Notes: a model not told the origin generated them from the sequence alone. A DNA stretch of 37,041 nt from Pirellulales bacterium (GCA_035533075.1 DATLUO010000296.1:1-37041), one strand, 5' to 3'; numbered from the stretch's first letter, positions 10,201-17,628 are shown. Translations and numbers: made by a program.

Positions 10201-13142
10201 CCCTCGGCATCGGCGGCGGCATCGACAACGGCGGAGGAACGCTCAAGATTGAGCAGAGCACGATCTCCGGCAATTCGGCCTTCTCCGGCGGCGGCATCGT
10301 CAACTTCGCCACTCTCACGCTCGCCGATAGCACGCTCTCCGGCAATGCGGCGACGGTCGGCGCCGGTTTGGAGAACGATATGGGCACCGTCACCGTCACC
10401 AACAGCAGCATATCGCGCAATGCAGCCAGCGGCAGCTTCGCTCATGGCGGCGGCATCCTAAACGCCGGCACGCTCACGGTCACCAACAGCACCATTTCAG
10501 GCAATGCAGCCAACGCAAGTTACGGCACCGGCGGCGGCATCTACAACCTTGAAGGCTCGGCCACGCTGACAAATAGCACCATTTCGGGCAACTCTGCCAA
10601 CGGAAGCTACGCCAGCGGCGGAGGTGTTTTCAACGCCAGCACACTTACGCTCACCGACAGCACTCTCGCCGGCAACGCGGCAGATTATCAAGGCGGCGGC
10701 ATTTACAATCTCGAGGGCGCGGCCACGCTCGCCAGCAGCACGGTCTCCGGCAACTTGGCTGGTTCCGAGAGCAATGCAGGCGTCGGCGGCGGAATCTATT
10801 CCGTTTCGGCATACGGGGGCCAAGTGAATGTTGCCAACAGCGTCCTCGCAGGAAACACCGTTCTCGGGGCCGCCGGCAGCAATCCCGACGTAAGCGGACC
10901 TTTCGGTACGACCGATCAAGACTTGATTGGCGTGGTGGGCGACGCCACGGGATTCACGTCGGCCGGTGCCGCGATCAACGGCAACATTGTCGGCAGGAGC
11001 GCGGCGCCCGTCGATCCGTTGCTCGCACCGTTGGGCGATTATGGCGGCCCAACGCAGACCATGGCCCTGCTGCCCGGCAGCCCGGCGATTGACGCTGGCG
11101 ACAACAACCCGCCCTCGACATTTCCCAGCACGCCCAGCACCGACCAGCGCGGTTTCGCACGGACCGTGAACGGCACGATCGACATCGGGGCCTTCGAATC
11201 GAGCGGATTCACGCTCGTCAAGGGCATGGGAACAAATGGCGACAATCAGTCGGCGGACATCGGCGCGGCGTTCGCCAGCCCGCTGGTGGTCGCGGTTTAT
11301 GCCAATAACGCGAACGAGCCGGTCGACGGCGGTCAGATAACCTTCGCGGGCCCGGAGAGCGGCGCGTCGATTGATCCCAATCCCGTCACCACCGTCGTCA
11401 GCGGTGGTGTCGCCCAGGCCGTGCCGACTGCGAATGAAACTGTCGGCGGGCCGTATTCCGTCACCGCGTCCGCGGCCGGCGGCAAAGACACCGTTCTCTT
11501 CGCCCTCACCAACGTTGAACCACTGACGATCGTCAGTCTCGGTCCGATCGCCACCGACCCGCGCAACGTCTACATGGCCTCCGACGACGTGACGTTCTCC
11601 GAGCCAATCGACCTGACCAACTTCAACTACGGCGCCTTGTCGCTCACGCTCAACGGCAGCGCTAATCTCATCAATAGCGGCGTGACCATCTCGTTGGTCA
11701 GCGGCACGACCGACACCTATCGCATCGCAGGCCTGGCAAGCGTGACGACGACTGACGGCACCTATGTCCTCTCCGTCGACGCCAGCAAAGTGCAAGACTC
11801 CAACGGCAATTACGGCACCGGCACCGCCAACGTGACCTGGTTGATGGACACCACGCCGCCCACCAGCAAGGTCAATCCGTTGCCGGCAACGGAAACGTCG
11901 TATTCGTTCACGGTTTCCGTGACGGGCAGCGACCCGCCGCCTGCGTCCGAGCCGGGAATCGCCACCTCGGGCGTCGCTTCCTACGCGATCTACGTGGCCA
12001 TCGACAACGGCGCGTTCGCACTCTGGACCACCCTTCCCGCCAACAATCCTTCGGCCACCTACTACGGCGAGGCCCAGCACCACTACTATTTCCGCAGCGT
12101 GGCGACCGACGCGGCGGGCAACATCGAATCGAAGCAGGTGCTCATCGAAGCCGGCACCTACGTGCCCGACTTGACGCCTCCGGTCACGAAGGTTGCTTCC
12201 GAAAGCTTCAATACCACAACCGACCTGTTCACGTTGAACCTATCGGGCAGCGACGCCGGCGGCAGCGGCCTGGCCACGTTCGACGTTTTCGTGCAGGTCT
12301 ATACCGGCGGCATCGGCTCGACCGTGCAGCAGATCGCCACGGCGGCGGCCGGTTCGCCCGACGCCAACGGCAACTATTACGGCGTGGCCACCTATCAGGT
12401 GCCGAGCAACCTGCTCGACGGCAACCAACACACCTATCGCTTCTACAGCACGGGTATCGACGGGGCGGGCAACATCGAGGTGGCCCACGCCAGCCCCAAC
12501 GACGTTGAATCGACTCAAACCCTGTCACCTCCGCCCTCTTTGGCCGTGTCGAGCCTCGTCATCGAGAAGGGGTTGGTTGAGCGGTCGTTCATCCGCTACA
12601 TCGACATCGGCTTCAACGAGAGCGGGGCGGCGTTGCAAAGCCTGATCGACAACAACGACATCCGCCTGATTCAGCATCCGCTGAGCGGCGTGATTTCACC
12701 CAGCGACCCCACGGTGCCGCTGGCTGGCCTGCTCAAAGTGATCGACGACGCCAACGGGATCGCCGACATCATCGAAATCGACTTCGGTGCGCTGGCACTG
12801 GGCGGGGCCGCCGACACGCCCGGATTGGCCTTTAGCACCTATTGGTCCGAGTTGGCGGCGGGCGACGGCTATTACGAGCTCGACATCGACACCGGCGGCA
12901 GCAATCCCGCCAATTGGTCCACCGCCGCCCACGAGTTCTTTTATCGGCTGTTGGGCGACGTGAACGGCGACCATATCGTGAATGGCGCCGACTTGACCGC
13001 CATCACGGCGGCCTTGGGGCAAACCGGCCCCTACATCAACGCCGATGTCAACGGCGATGGCACGGTGAACACCATCGACAAGCTGCTCGCCCTGAAATCG
13101 CAAAATCGTGCTTTGAATGCCGGCCTGGAACTTGACGGCTAG
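4209..13142 (+). CDS. Giant exported surface protein with beta-helix, hydrolase-like, Ig-like, choice-of-anchor Q and dockerin domains
   Basis: About 2,977 residues. Residues ~30-44 (VESLEHRRLLS) and again ~102-118 (LEILEDRTLLS) are Planc_extracel-type N-terminal motifs, so the protein should be exported. In order: beta-sandwich/beta-helix (~120-460); an alpha/beta-hydrolase-like domain (~700-1030) with nucleophile elbow GHSRG (Ser842), Asp884 in MLDPHP and His1004 in GHMEIHH; six ~100-residue Ig-like repeats (~1063-1670, each with a VVT.QP start and AVNGVA.FSGLT core); a fibronectin-like segment; a right-handed beta-helix with many GGGIYN / STISGNSA units (~1914-2200); a choice-of-anchor Q region (~2209-2333, PAIDAGDN, DQRGFAR, DIGAFES); more Ig-like domains; and a C-terminal pair of dockerin calcium loops (DVNGDHIVNGADL at 2917, DVNGDGTVNTIDKL at 2946). 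The ATG at 4209 has AAAGGG eight bases upstream; GTG 4200 overlaps that site and ATG 4218 matches the paralogue's start. Substrate and partners are unknown. Confidence 0.9.
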   Translation: MLAMLDYLLSFFFWCPRREQRRQVPQLRIVRVESLEHRRLLSIDWIGTAGDHLPATRGNWTADAAPSARDGGMHATVAKRPAHDRGAFHTSRRRTTRCRRRYTRLEILEDRTLLSSDAFTNSAGGEWSTPSNWSLGRAPSTGDDVSISGLLPGKAVTLDPFADVAIDNLTLDSSLNLQGVLTVTGEISGSGSLNLQGELLDATIDQGISVRGQDGSTLDAVTLDGNMVVAGGGFVSTDSVIVLDGLTLGGAITLGGANLWGGLVFAGTQTLSGDGSVSLAATLSGESLIKAIAWPTRSGSTLTIGQNIVIGGQTAFFLGDIIDQGTIGFDGSSLGFEVQTLSVAPSGSFSLTNGASATFVDDLDNAGTVSLSTTSNLYVGGSYTQSATGTLQLQIGSAPSANQFPRVDVSYTGTLAGTLQATYVNGFTPSAGQSYWVSANQRLVGAFDNVFGGQVAYVATQVYLNISSAQVRPTLSFDPQGNGVDVGYIVDGALLPETTTVDLYWASGSAFADVIGEAIPGASQEVAEGSPVGTYGPFHIHATTLGSRPTGATYLLAVADPKNLLGNFSEEENVKALRLLQLPGVFVANASTTDSKNLTVNYTVTGNDNQTPFDLRVYRSNQATYDPNNDQQVLVAQVPIQGSDAADGTHEIVIGPAGQNAFSVTRSLAPDPTHEYVIATADDDGSLNPGDANNTPQEEFRILLVADVTHGLTLNGIGNKLSMALFNNAITSPTQVWVDTMAGNLANDNYDAAFGFHWEQISNKTLPAPGILPLGVGGDLAEIAGYEMAKQLITEVKSSTPINVPASLSTYTTSTNVDGTRDPNWEQPGPNDVVDVQFIGHSRGSVVISQALMDLSDTNPDTTFDIANVPRSLSAGFDMMTMLDPHPANPIYGALSAAGLGGGVAPGTSILTSLAKRAGSLVAAAAVESFQVSADDKNVVIPSNVQAVEEYYQQSPTAYFTSGDESYVNLWGESPAPDQIKNDSGLPLTPNVNVRNVSGPGVGHMEIHHYYDSQVVEFQGAPNAPNDFPATLTKLGLKQFGSASQSTPALSLSSLSLLSTPGAAPQLMAVKPSGNVVAGAPFGLDIYALDPDGNVDSTFNGSVTLGLGNGPSGSALGGTLVASAVNGVAEFSGLTLNKPGVAYTLQATANGLTSGVTLPFDVTDDQLVVTSQPPSNVTAGSGFGLVVSAENAAGSVDTSFNGRVAVAVSLASTNSILVGTMIVTAVDGVATFSGLTLGGPGFYELALTTNGVGSATANFFQVNAGTATQLVVTAEPPNAVSTGAGFSLSVAAEDAYGNVDPTYNGPLTLSLAADPSGAMLGGTTTTMAVNGLASFSGLTIGSPANGYTIEAASTGLTAATTNAFDTAPLGQATQLVVTTQPAGSVAAGSGFGLAVTAEDSFGTVDANFNGSVTAENPNGGNPLAVVTAVNGVATFSGLTLDQASPIYSLSVTSSGLLAASTNPFEVTSEPATKLVPLDPLQVNPGAEFDFQVVAEDPLGNVDPTFDGPVTVALGSNPRGGTLGGTLTVMAVNGVADFPDLTINNAGNGYTIQAGSTGLTSGSTDPFFVSEDQFVVTTQSPSVVTIGQSFGLTVTAEDLAGNTDSAFSGAVTLNLLNFGANAAVLGGALTANAVNGVAAFSGLTIDQLGTYAVFAESSGLGAAATNSFSVIASPVSSVAPLPATEASTTFDVNWSGSDVGGPGIASYDVYVSDDGGRFTLWQTDTTATSAQFGGLNAHTYSFYSVATDNVGNQQAVPSAAQATTTIVATPPGNVYVASSFYDQTTGVITAAPIVGDTVNWLASGQYAEIDNLTFGATAFTSVQTAVDAVAFGGTVDVAAGTYSETVSIRQPLTLQGAENGAVTTLRDPTTGADTGITVNTASGTVDIQGCTVTGFMTGVSVTAGTVELNDDTISGNNNPNGDGGGIYNNGTLMVAGSTVSGNSAGIGGGIYNNGTLTASRSTVSGNSTAVVSGGSGGGIYNHATLTLTDSTICDNFASTLGIGGGIDNGGGTLKIEQSTISGNSAFSGGGIVNFATLTLADSTLSGNAATVGAGLENDMGTVTVTNSSISRNAASGSFAHGGGILNAGTLTVTNSTISGNAANASYGTGGGIYNLEGSATLTNSTISGNSANGSYASGGGVFNASTLTLTDSTLAGNAADYQGGGIYNLEGAATLASSTVSGNLAGSESNAGVGGGIYSVSAYGGQVNVANSVLAGNTVLGAAGSNPDVSGPFGTTDQDLIGVVGDATGFTSAGAAINGNIVGRSAAPVDPLLAPLGDYGGPTQTMALLPGSPAIDAGDNNPPSTFPSTPSTDQRGFARTVNGTIDIGAFESSGFTLVKGMGTNGDNQSADIGAAFASPLVVAVYANNANEPVDGGQITFAGPESGASIDPNPVTTVVSGGVAQAVPTANETVGGPYSVTASAAGGKDTVLFALTNVEPLTIVSLGPIATDPRNVYMASDDVTFSEPIDLTNFNYGALSLTLNGSANLINSGVTISLVSGTTDTYRIAGLASVTTTDGTYVLSVDASKVQDSNGNYGTGTANVTWLMDTTPPTSKVNPLPATETSYSFTVSVTGSDPPPASEPGIATSGVASYAIYVAIDNGAFALWTTLPANNPSATYYGEAQHHYYFRSVATDAAGNIESKQVLIEAGTYVPDLTPPVTKVASESFNTTTDLFTLNLSGSDAGGSGLATFDVFVQVYTGGIGSTVQQIATAAAGSPDANGNYYGVATYQVPSNLLDGNQHTYRFYSTGIDGAGNIEVAHASPNDVESTQTLSPPPSLAVSSLVIEKGLVERSFIRYIDIGFNESGAALQSLIDNNDIRLIQHPLSGVISPSDPTVPLAGLLKVIDDANGIADIIEIDFGALALGGAADTPGLAFSTYWSELAAGDGYYELDIDTGGSNPANWSTAAHEFFYRLLGDVNGDHIVNGADLTAITAALGQTGPYINADVNGDGTVNTIDKLLALKSQNRALNAGLELDG

Positions 13143-13197
13143 GCGCCCCCGAGTGATTCTATATCTTGACCGATTGCTAACTTGAGGAGATCACGCC

Positions 13198-13908
13198 ATG
13201 TCGCGCGTTCCGTTGTTTGTGGCCTTCCTGTTGATTTTAGGCGCGGCCTCGGTTGCCTGCGCTGACGTGACCCTCGACCTCTCAGCCCCCGTATTCACGA
13301 GCGCCACAAACGGCTATGTGGACCTCGACGTTCAGGGAAGTTCGATTAGCATCTTTAATCTGACGCTTCAGATTACGACCGATCCGTCGAACACGCCGGC
13401 GTATATGCTGCAATTCGTGTCGGCTGGCGGATTATACACCGGCGACAGCACCTTCAACGATCCGAGCTACGTTTTTGGCCCAAATAGCGTCGCGTCCTAT
13501 AGCCTCGACTCGTTGGTCGGCGGCTTCGGCAATACTACCGCGGTAGGCGGCTACCAAACCACTCTCAACGTTGGTGATTCGGCACTCGACTCAAACTTCA
13601 ATCCCCAGGACGTGCCGATTACCAGCGCGAACAACCTTCTGGCACGCTTGGAATTCGAGCTGCCAGCAAATGCCGCGGCGGCCAAATTCGACCTGGGCCT
13701 CACGAGCGCGTCGTTCTTGTCGTCAACCAACGTCAGCATTCCGATTGACTCTAGCATCCCCATTTCAGAAACCCTTAGCGTGGGCACTCCAATTGCGAAC
13801 GTGGTGCCCGAACCGGGCACGTTCGGCATGCTGTTTATTGGCATGACGGGCCTGCTGTGCATGAAGCGAAAGCGGTTGTTCGTCCATGGCGAGCCAAGCA
13901 ATTCCTGA
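13198..13908 (+). CDS. PEP-CTERM anchored exported protein, cohesin-like body possible
   Basis: The 236-residue protein has a clear signal peptide (MSRVPLFVAFLLILGAASVA, likely cut after ACA at ~22) and a C-terminal PEP-CTERM sorting signal: VPEPGTF, a hydrophobic stretch GMLFIGMTGLLCM, then KRKR. It should pass the inner membrane and be processed by an exosortase. The body is beta-rich; NLLARLEFELPANAAAAKF followed by DLGLTSASF recalls the late strands of cohesin-type domains, but this is a by-eye resemblance only. GAGGAG lies about 10 bases before the ATG. The gene starts 55 bases after the dockerin-bearing giant gene in the same direction, so the two are probably co-transcribed and may act at the same surface. 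Confidence 0.88.
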   Translation: MSRVPLFVAFLLILGAASVACADVTLDLSAPVFTSATNGYVDLDVQGSSISIFNLTLQITTDPSNTPAYMLQFVSAGGLYTGDSTFNDPSYVFGPNSVASYSLDSLVGGFGNTTAVGGYQTTLNVGDSALDSNFNPQDVPITSANNLLARLEFELPANAAAAKFDLGLTSASFLSSTNVSIPIDSSIPISETLSVGTPIANVVPEPGTFGMLFIGMTGLLCMKRKRLFVHGEPSNS

Positions 13909-14208
13909 CTTTCCTCCCAGACCGTCAAGGATGCCTGCGGCGGCGCGCGCGGCCCCCTCCCCGATCAGAAAAACGGTCAGAATGGTTTAGGCCGGAAAAA
14001 GAGCCGAGCGACGTGACCAGATCCTCGATCTGGCGAGCGACGAAGTCGAACTCGTAGACATGGACGACGCCGCGAAGGGCGCGCGGGTTTCCCCTTTTCC
14101 GGGTCCCGCGTCCATGGCCGGCAACCCCCCTGAATTTTTTTCGGCGGGAGTGGAATTTGGGGCCGGTCCGCCGCGTATTGCTGGTAGACGGGAAAAACAA
14201 AGTGATTC

Positions 14209-14631
14209 GTGGTCAGTGGTTGGTGGTTGGCAGGGTGTCAGCCGTGCCTAAGGATTGAGCACCGGCCTAGCGCGACCGCCAAACGCCACTCGGCCGCGCA
14301 CGGCTGGCGCAAATTTGCGCCAGCCGATGAAACACGAGGTTTTTGCCCATCGGTTGACCTGACAGAGGGTTTTTTGGCGGCTGCTCAAATGATGTGCATG
14401 GTGGTCATCTGGATGCCTGTTATTTGAGCAATTCTTTTGTCCGTGCGGCGAAGCGGCCCGCCGGCGTTCGGCGAGGTGCGGTGAGAGGTCGAAAAAAAAT
14501 CGGTCCCAAGCCAACGGCGCGGTAGAACACAGGGAGCCACGCAGGCGGACGCCTGCAACCGATCCATCCCAAGCCAGTCGCGAGATAGAACACAAGAATG
14601 TTTTGGTTCCGAGCGGATGCCGCCGGCTTGC
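14209..14631 (+). repeat. Duplicated ~420-bp element, copy A
   Basis: Copy A matches copy B (14969-15380) along its length, through blocks such as CAGCCGTGCCTAA, GAAACACGAGGTTTTTGCCC, GAGCAATTCTTTTGT, GCCAACGGCGCGGTAGAACA and TGTTTTGGTTCCGAGCGGAT. It opens with three heptamers (GTGGTCA, GTGGTTG, GTGGTTG). Bases 14301-14326 are a perfect 26-nt palindrome around GGCGCAAATTTGCGCC. Other hairpins are TGCTCAAAT with ATTTGAGCA (14382-14430) and GCAGGCG with CGCCTGC near 14541. Toward the end, a unit of about 60 bases containing TAGAACA is repeated in tandem. It may be a structured RNA or a non-autonomous mobile repeat; neither is proven. Confidence 0.8.
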
Positions 14632-14716
14632 CAGGCGGAGGTGTACGTTGGCCGTCTACAGAACGACGCGCCCAACAACCGCTTCCGGCAGCGGGCCGCC
14701 GCTTCGCGGTCACCCT

Positions 14717-14765
14717 CCCGCTTGCGGAGCAAGCGGGCTACGTAGCCCGCTCGCTCCGCGAGCGG
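14717..14765. repeat. Three overlapping perfect hairpins
   Basis: Within 49 bases there are three perfect dyads: CCCGCTTGC/GCAAGCGGG around GGA (14717-14737), the palindrome GGGCTACGTAGCCC (14735-14748) and CCGCTCGC/GCGAGCGG around TCC (14747-14765). Their ends share bases, so only alternate folds can form at once. It lies between the two copies of the 420-bp element. Confidence 0.75.
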
Positions 14766-14968
14766 ATCGGCGGTCGGGAAGCGGCCCGCGTCGCCAGCGT
14801 CACCTTCAACGGAAAAAAGAGGATGGAAGAGCCTGCCGTGGAATTTTGGCGGGCTCCATGACGTATTGCTCGCAGAGGCGAAAAACAGCGGGCCGATGGC
14901 CGTCCATGCGCGCCCCGCGGCAAAGGAACGGGGAGGAACTTTTAGGGCGGAAGAGCGTCTAATTGTTA

Positions 14969-15380
14969 GTGGTCAGTGGTCAGTGGTTGGCAGAGTGCCA
15001 GCCGTGCCTAAAAATTGAGCAGTGGGCTGAGCGATGGGCGGTCGGTTCGCCCGCCGCGCACGGTGTAGGTAAATTTACCAACACCGGCGAAACACGAGGT
15101 TTTTGCCCATCGATTAACCTGACAGGAGGGTTTTCTGGCGGCTGCCTAAATGATGTGCATAGTGGTCGCCTGACTGCCTGCTCTTTGAGCAATTCTTTTG
15201 TGCGTGCGGCGAAGCAGCGTCGCAGCCGTTCGTCGAGCCGCGGTGAGAAGTCGCAAAGATCCGGTCCCGAGCCAACGGCGCGGTAGAACACAGGGAGCCA
15301 AGCAGGCGATGCCCGCAACCCATCCAACCCAAGCCAGTCGGGAGATAGAACACGGGAATGTTTTGGTTCCGAGCGGATGC
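14969..15380 (+). repeat. Duplicated ~420-bp element, copy B
   Basis: Copy B of the element at 14209, in the same orientation about 760 bases downstream. It opens with heptamers GTGGTCA, GTGGTCA, GTGGTTG. Its 26-nt palindrome at 15061-15086 has a different sequence (core AGGTAAATTTACC) but keeps 12 of 13 pairs, with five paired changes relative to copy A, while the flanking GAAACACGAGG is unchanged. Three TAGAACA-containing units of about 60 bases follow, near 15282, 15346 and 15405; the last lies just past the repeat end. Confidence 0.8.
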
Positions 15381-15434
15381 GAAACATCCCGAGCCAGTCG
15401 CCGAGTAGAACAGAGGAAATAGTCGCCACGATCG

Positions 15435-15497
15435 AAGACCCAAGACCAAAGACCAAAGTCGTGAATCCAAAATCCAGAATCCGCAATCCAAAATGCA
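15435..15497. repeat. Heptamer tandem array (AAGACCA / AATCCA type)
   Basis: Nine consecutive seven-base units: AAGACCC, AAGACCA, AAGACCA, AAGTCGT, GAATCCA, AAATCCA, GAATCCG, CAATCCA, AAATGCA. The unit drifts in sequence but the 7-base register is kept, as in the short tandem repeats of cyanobacteria. Confidence 0.75.
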
Positions 15498-15613
15498 CCA
15501 TACCCCCCAGATTTATCGTTGCGGCGCGAAAATGAGCCGCGCCGCCCCGTCGCCGCAAGGTCCGGTCGCCAAACCGTTTGCAGCGTGGGGAAAACGAACA
15601 CCCGTTTTGTTTT

Positions 15614-15647
15614 TGACAACGATAATTGTTTTCTGACAACGGTAATT
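15614..15647. promoter_or_regulatory. Two 14-bp direct repeats spaced 20 bp (possible protein-binding site)
   Basis: TGACAACGATAATT at 15614 and TGACAACGGTAATT at 15634 begin exactly 20 bases apart, close to two helical turns, in an AT-richer patch. A related TTGACAATTGAATTT occurs near 15736. The layout suits a regulator or iteron-type site, but no gene lies directly downstream. Confidence 0.35.
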
Positions 15648-15910
15648 CGGGGCCACCGAACCCTTGGCCGTCGTCAGTGGTCCGCTGTCAGATTGACGGT
15701 GGCAGACGACGCGAAAGCGTCGCTGATTGATCTTTGACAATTGAATTTGTGCCAGTCACAAGGCGGTTTCGCGCCCCGCGTTCGAAACCGCGGCCGATCG
15801 GTGCGCACCGCGTTGAAGTGGGGCGGCCTTCCCAGGCCGTCTGCGGCGACGAGCGCGGCATACGATACCTCATGCGGTCGAGAATGACGCATCCGCGCCC
15901 GACCGACTCT

Positions 15911-15999
15911 CTGTAGGGAACGCCCTCCGTGGCGTTCCGTCGCGCGGCGGCGACGCCATTTCGCGGATCACGGAACGCCACGGAGGGCGTTCCCTACAG
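15911..15999. repeat. 30-bp perfect inverted repeat with 29-nt loop
   Basis: The arms 15911-15940 (starting CTGTAGGGAACGCCCTCCGT) and 15970-15999 are exact reverse complements around a GC-rich 29-base loop. An intact 30-bp arm pair implies recent origin or upkeep. It resembles a REP or small MITE-like palindrome; there is no coding capacity and no clear target-site duplication. Confidence 0.85.
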
Positions 16000-16068
16000 A
16001 CGTCTCATTTCCGCCCGCGTGAAGTATCCCAACGAACGGAAACCGAGCGGGCTTAAAAGCTTTTATAA

Positions 16069-16242
16069 GCGAACGTTGATGCGTTCGCGCGTGGCTGTAA
16101 AGGCATGGCCGGATGGGTGTTACCGCTGGGCCATGACGCTGAATGCTTTTATTCTTCACAAGGGTTTTAGATCGCGATGATCTTCGCTGGGCTTGCCGGC
16201 GGGACGGGGAACACCCGATCAACTGTCAGAATCTGACAGTTG
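16069..16242. repeat. Hairpin GCGAACG/CGTTCGC and 23-nt palindrome
   Basis: Two structures: GCGAACG (16069-16075) pairs with CGTTCGC (16082-16088), and CAACTGTCAGA (16220-16230) is mirrored by TCTGACAGTTG (16232-16242) around a single A. The second is a strong operator-like dyad, but no intact gene starts beside it. Confidence 0.6.
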
Positions 16243-16475
16243 GCCAATGGTGGGGTTTACCACCGTGTTCTCGCCGAGCAATGCCTGCCAACGTTTGCAA
16301 TTAGTCGGTGTTGATCGCTCGCCTTCTACTTTGGCGCGAGTTGGCCATCTTCGAAATGCCCGGAAGGCGCCGTTGTAGAAACGGATGCCGACGCATTCCG
16401 TCGCGGAAGCGCAAAAGCTTTGGCGACAAGGATTTGCGACTTATCCGTTGGATGGGTGTCATCCGTCATCCTGCT

Positions 16476-16740
16476 CACTTTGGCAGCGTGCTGCCAAAGT
16501 GCCTGCGGCCCGTTCGTCTGCGGCGGCACGCCGCCGAGGCGACACGCGTGTCGCATGGGCGCGGAGTAAACGGCTTTCCTCTCGCTCCAGCGAAAGGGCT
16601 ACGGTCGGCAAATGCGCCGCGCGCGGCGCAAGTGAGGGCGGCCGGTTCGTCTCCGGCGGCACGCGCCCCGGCGGCACGCGTGTCGCATGGCGCGGAGCAA
16701 ACGGCTTTCCTCTTGCTCCAGCGAAAGGGCCACGGTCGGC
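16476..16740. repeat. 12-bp palindrome followed by a 104-bp direct repeat pair
   Basis: CACTTTGGCAGC (16476-16487) pairs exactly with GCTGCCAAAGTG (16490-16501). Next to it, 16506-16609 and about 16639-16740 are direct repeats sharing GCACGCGTGTCGCATGG-type and AACGGCTTTCCTC blocks, differing by scattered substitutions and small indels. Unit length and divergence do not fit a CRISPR array. Confidence 0.7.
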
Positions 16741-16860
16741 GTCGAATACGGCGTTTGCGTCCACCGCGAAGCCGTCGAGCAACTTTGAGCTGGCCGTCTG
16801 GGCGCGGCGGAACGTTCCCGCCTCGGCATACTTGCCGTCGTCGAGCGGCCTTCCATGCTA

Positions 16861-17607
16861 TGGAACGCTGGCCGATCGGTTGACGGCCGGCCGAATGTCG
16901 CCGCGCGAAGCCGCGCAGCTCTGTGTCACGATCGCCGAAGCCTTGCAACATGCTCACCAGGCCGGCGTGATCCACCGCGACTTGAAACCGTCGAACATCT
17001 GATTGACGAACAGTTGGTCGCTGAAAACGCCACCGTCGCCGATTATCAAAGGCTTCTCGCGCGCGTGTACGGCAACCTCGGCAGCTTGCAGGGTGATCCG
17101 GGCGAGCCGGAAACAACGGGCGCCGCTTGCCGGCGCGCGATCGAGATTATCGAGAAATAACCTACTTCTCGATCAGGGCGAGGTCGCGCCAGCTTTGGAT
17201 CGCTATGCGAGCGCCGTCGAAACGCTCGAACGCGTTCTCGGCAACCAGCCGCGGCAACGCGTTACCTGCGCAACTCCTGCTATGGCCGCGCTCGTGCATT
17301 GAGCGCCTCGGGCCGCTACGGCGAAGCGGCCGACGAGTGTAGCCGGGCCGCGGCACTCGACGACGGCGAGGCGCGAACCGATCTGCTAATCGGGCTCGCC
17401 GATGCCTTGGCACGCGCGGGCGATCATGCCCGCGCCGCCCGAGAGGCGGCCGAGCTGGCGGCCGCCGCGAATCCGTCTTTCGAGACGCTCTACCGCCTGG
17501 CGGGCGTGTTTTCGCTCTGCGCCGCGGCGGCCAAAGACAACGCCGCACTGGCTGAAGCATACGCCGCCCGCGCCGTCGAACTGTTGCAGCGATCTGGACT
17601 CTTTTAG
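16861..17607 (+). pseudogene. Remnant of a Ser/Thr protein kinase with TPR repeats
   Basis: One frame reads GTLADRLTAGRMSPREAAQL then AEALQHAHQAGVIHRDLKPS, the part of a kinase domain that ends at the catalytic loop; it stops at 17002. The ATP-binding lobe before it and the DFG and APE parts after it are absent. Other frames continue with TPR-like helices: YQRLLARVYGNLGSLQGD (to 17160), LDRYASAVETLERVLGNQ (to 17302) and YGEAADECSRAAALDDGEAR to the stop at 17607. This is the expected order of a planctomycete kinase-TPR protein with a large internal deletion and at least two frameshifts. It converges on the next minus-strand gene, which ends 21 bases away. No activity is expected. Confidence 0.75.
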
Positions 17608-17628
17608 TCGCGCGGAGAATAACGCCGC

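Larger units (their letters stand above)
13909..16860. other. Long repeat-rich stretch without a convincing gene
   Basis: Nearly 3 kb follow the PEP-CTERM gene with no frame on either strand that reads like a maintained protein; the short open frames change composition abruptly and cross palindromes. A minus-strand snippet at about 14050-13960 (VVHVYEFDFVARQIEDLVTS) may be a gene remnant. The content is mainly structure: a duplicated ~420-bp element, hairpin clusters, heptamer arrays, a 30-bp perfect inverted repeat and a ~104-bp direct repeat, each listed separately. Confidence 0.7.

Noticed and set aside
9234-12083. Two long minus-strand frames (403 and 528 residues)
   Set aside because: They lie opposite the repetitive, GC-rich part of the giant surface gene and are rich in Arg, Gly, Val and Ala without any domain pattern.
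15761-15790. CGGTTTCG/CGAAACCG inverted repeat after an AT-rich leader, resembling the start of a CRISPR locus
   Set aside because: It occurs once, with no second repeat and no spacer.
16506-16740. Possible CRISPR array
   Set aside because: There are only two units of about 104 bases with scattered differences, no regular short spacers and no cas genes.
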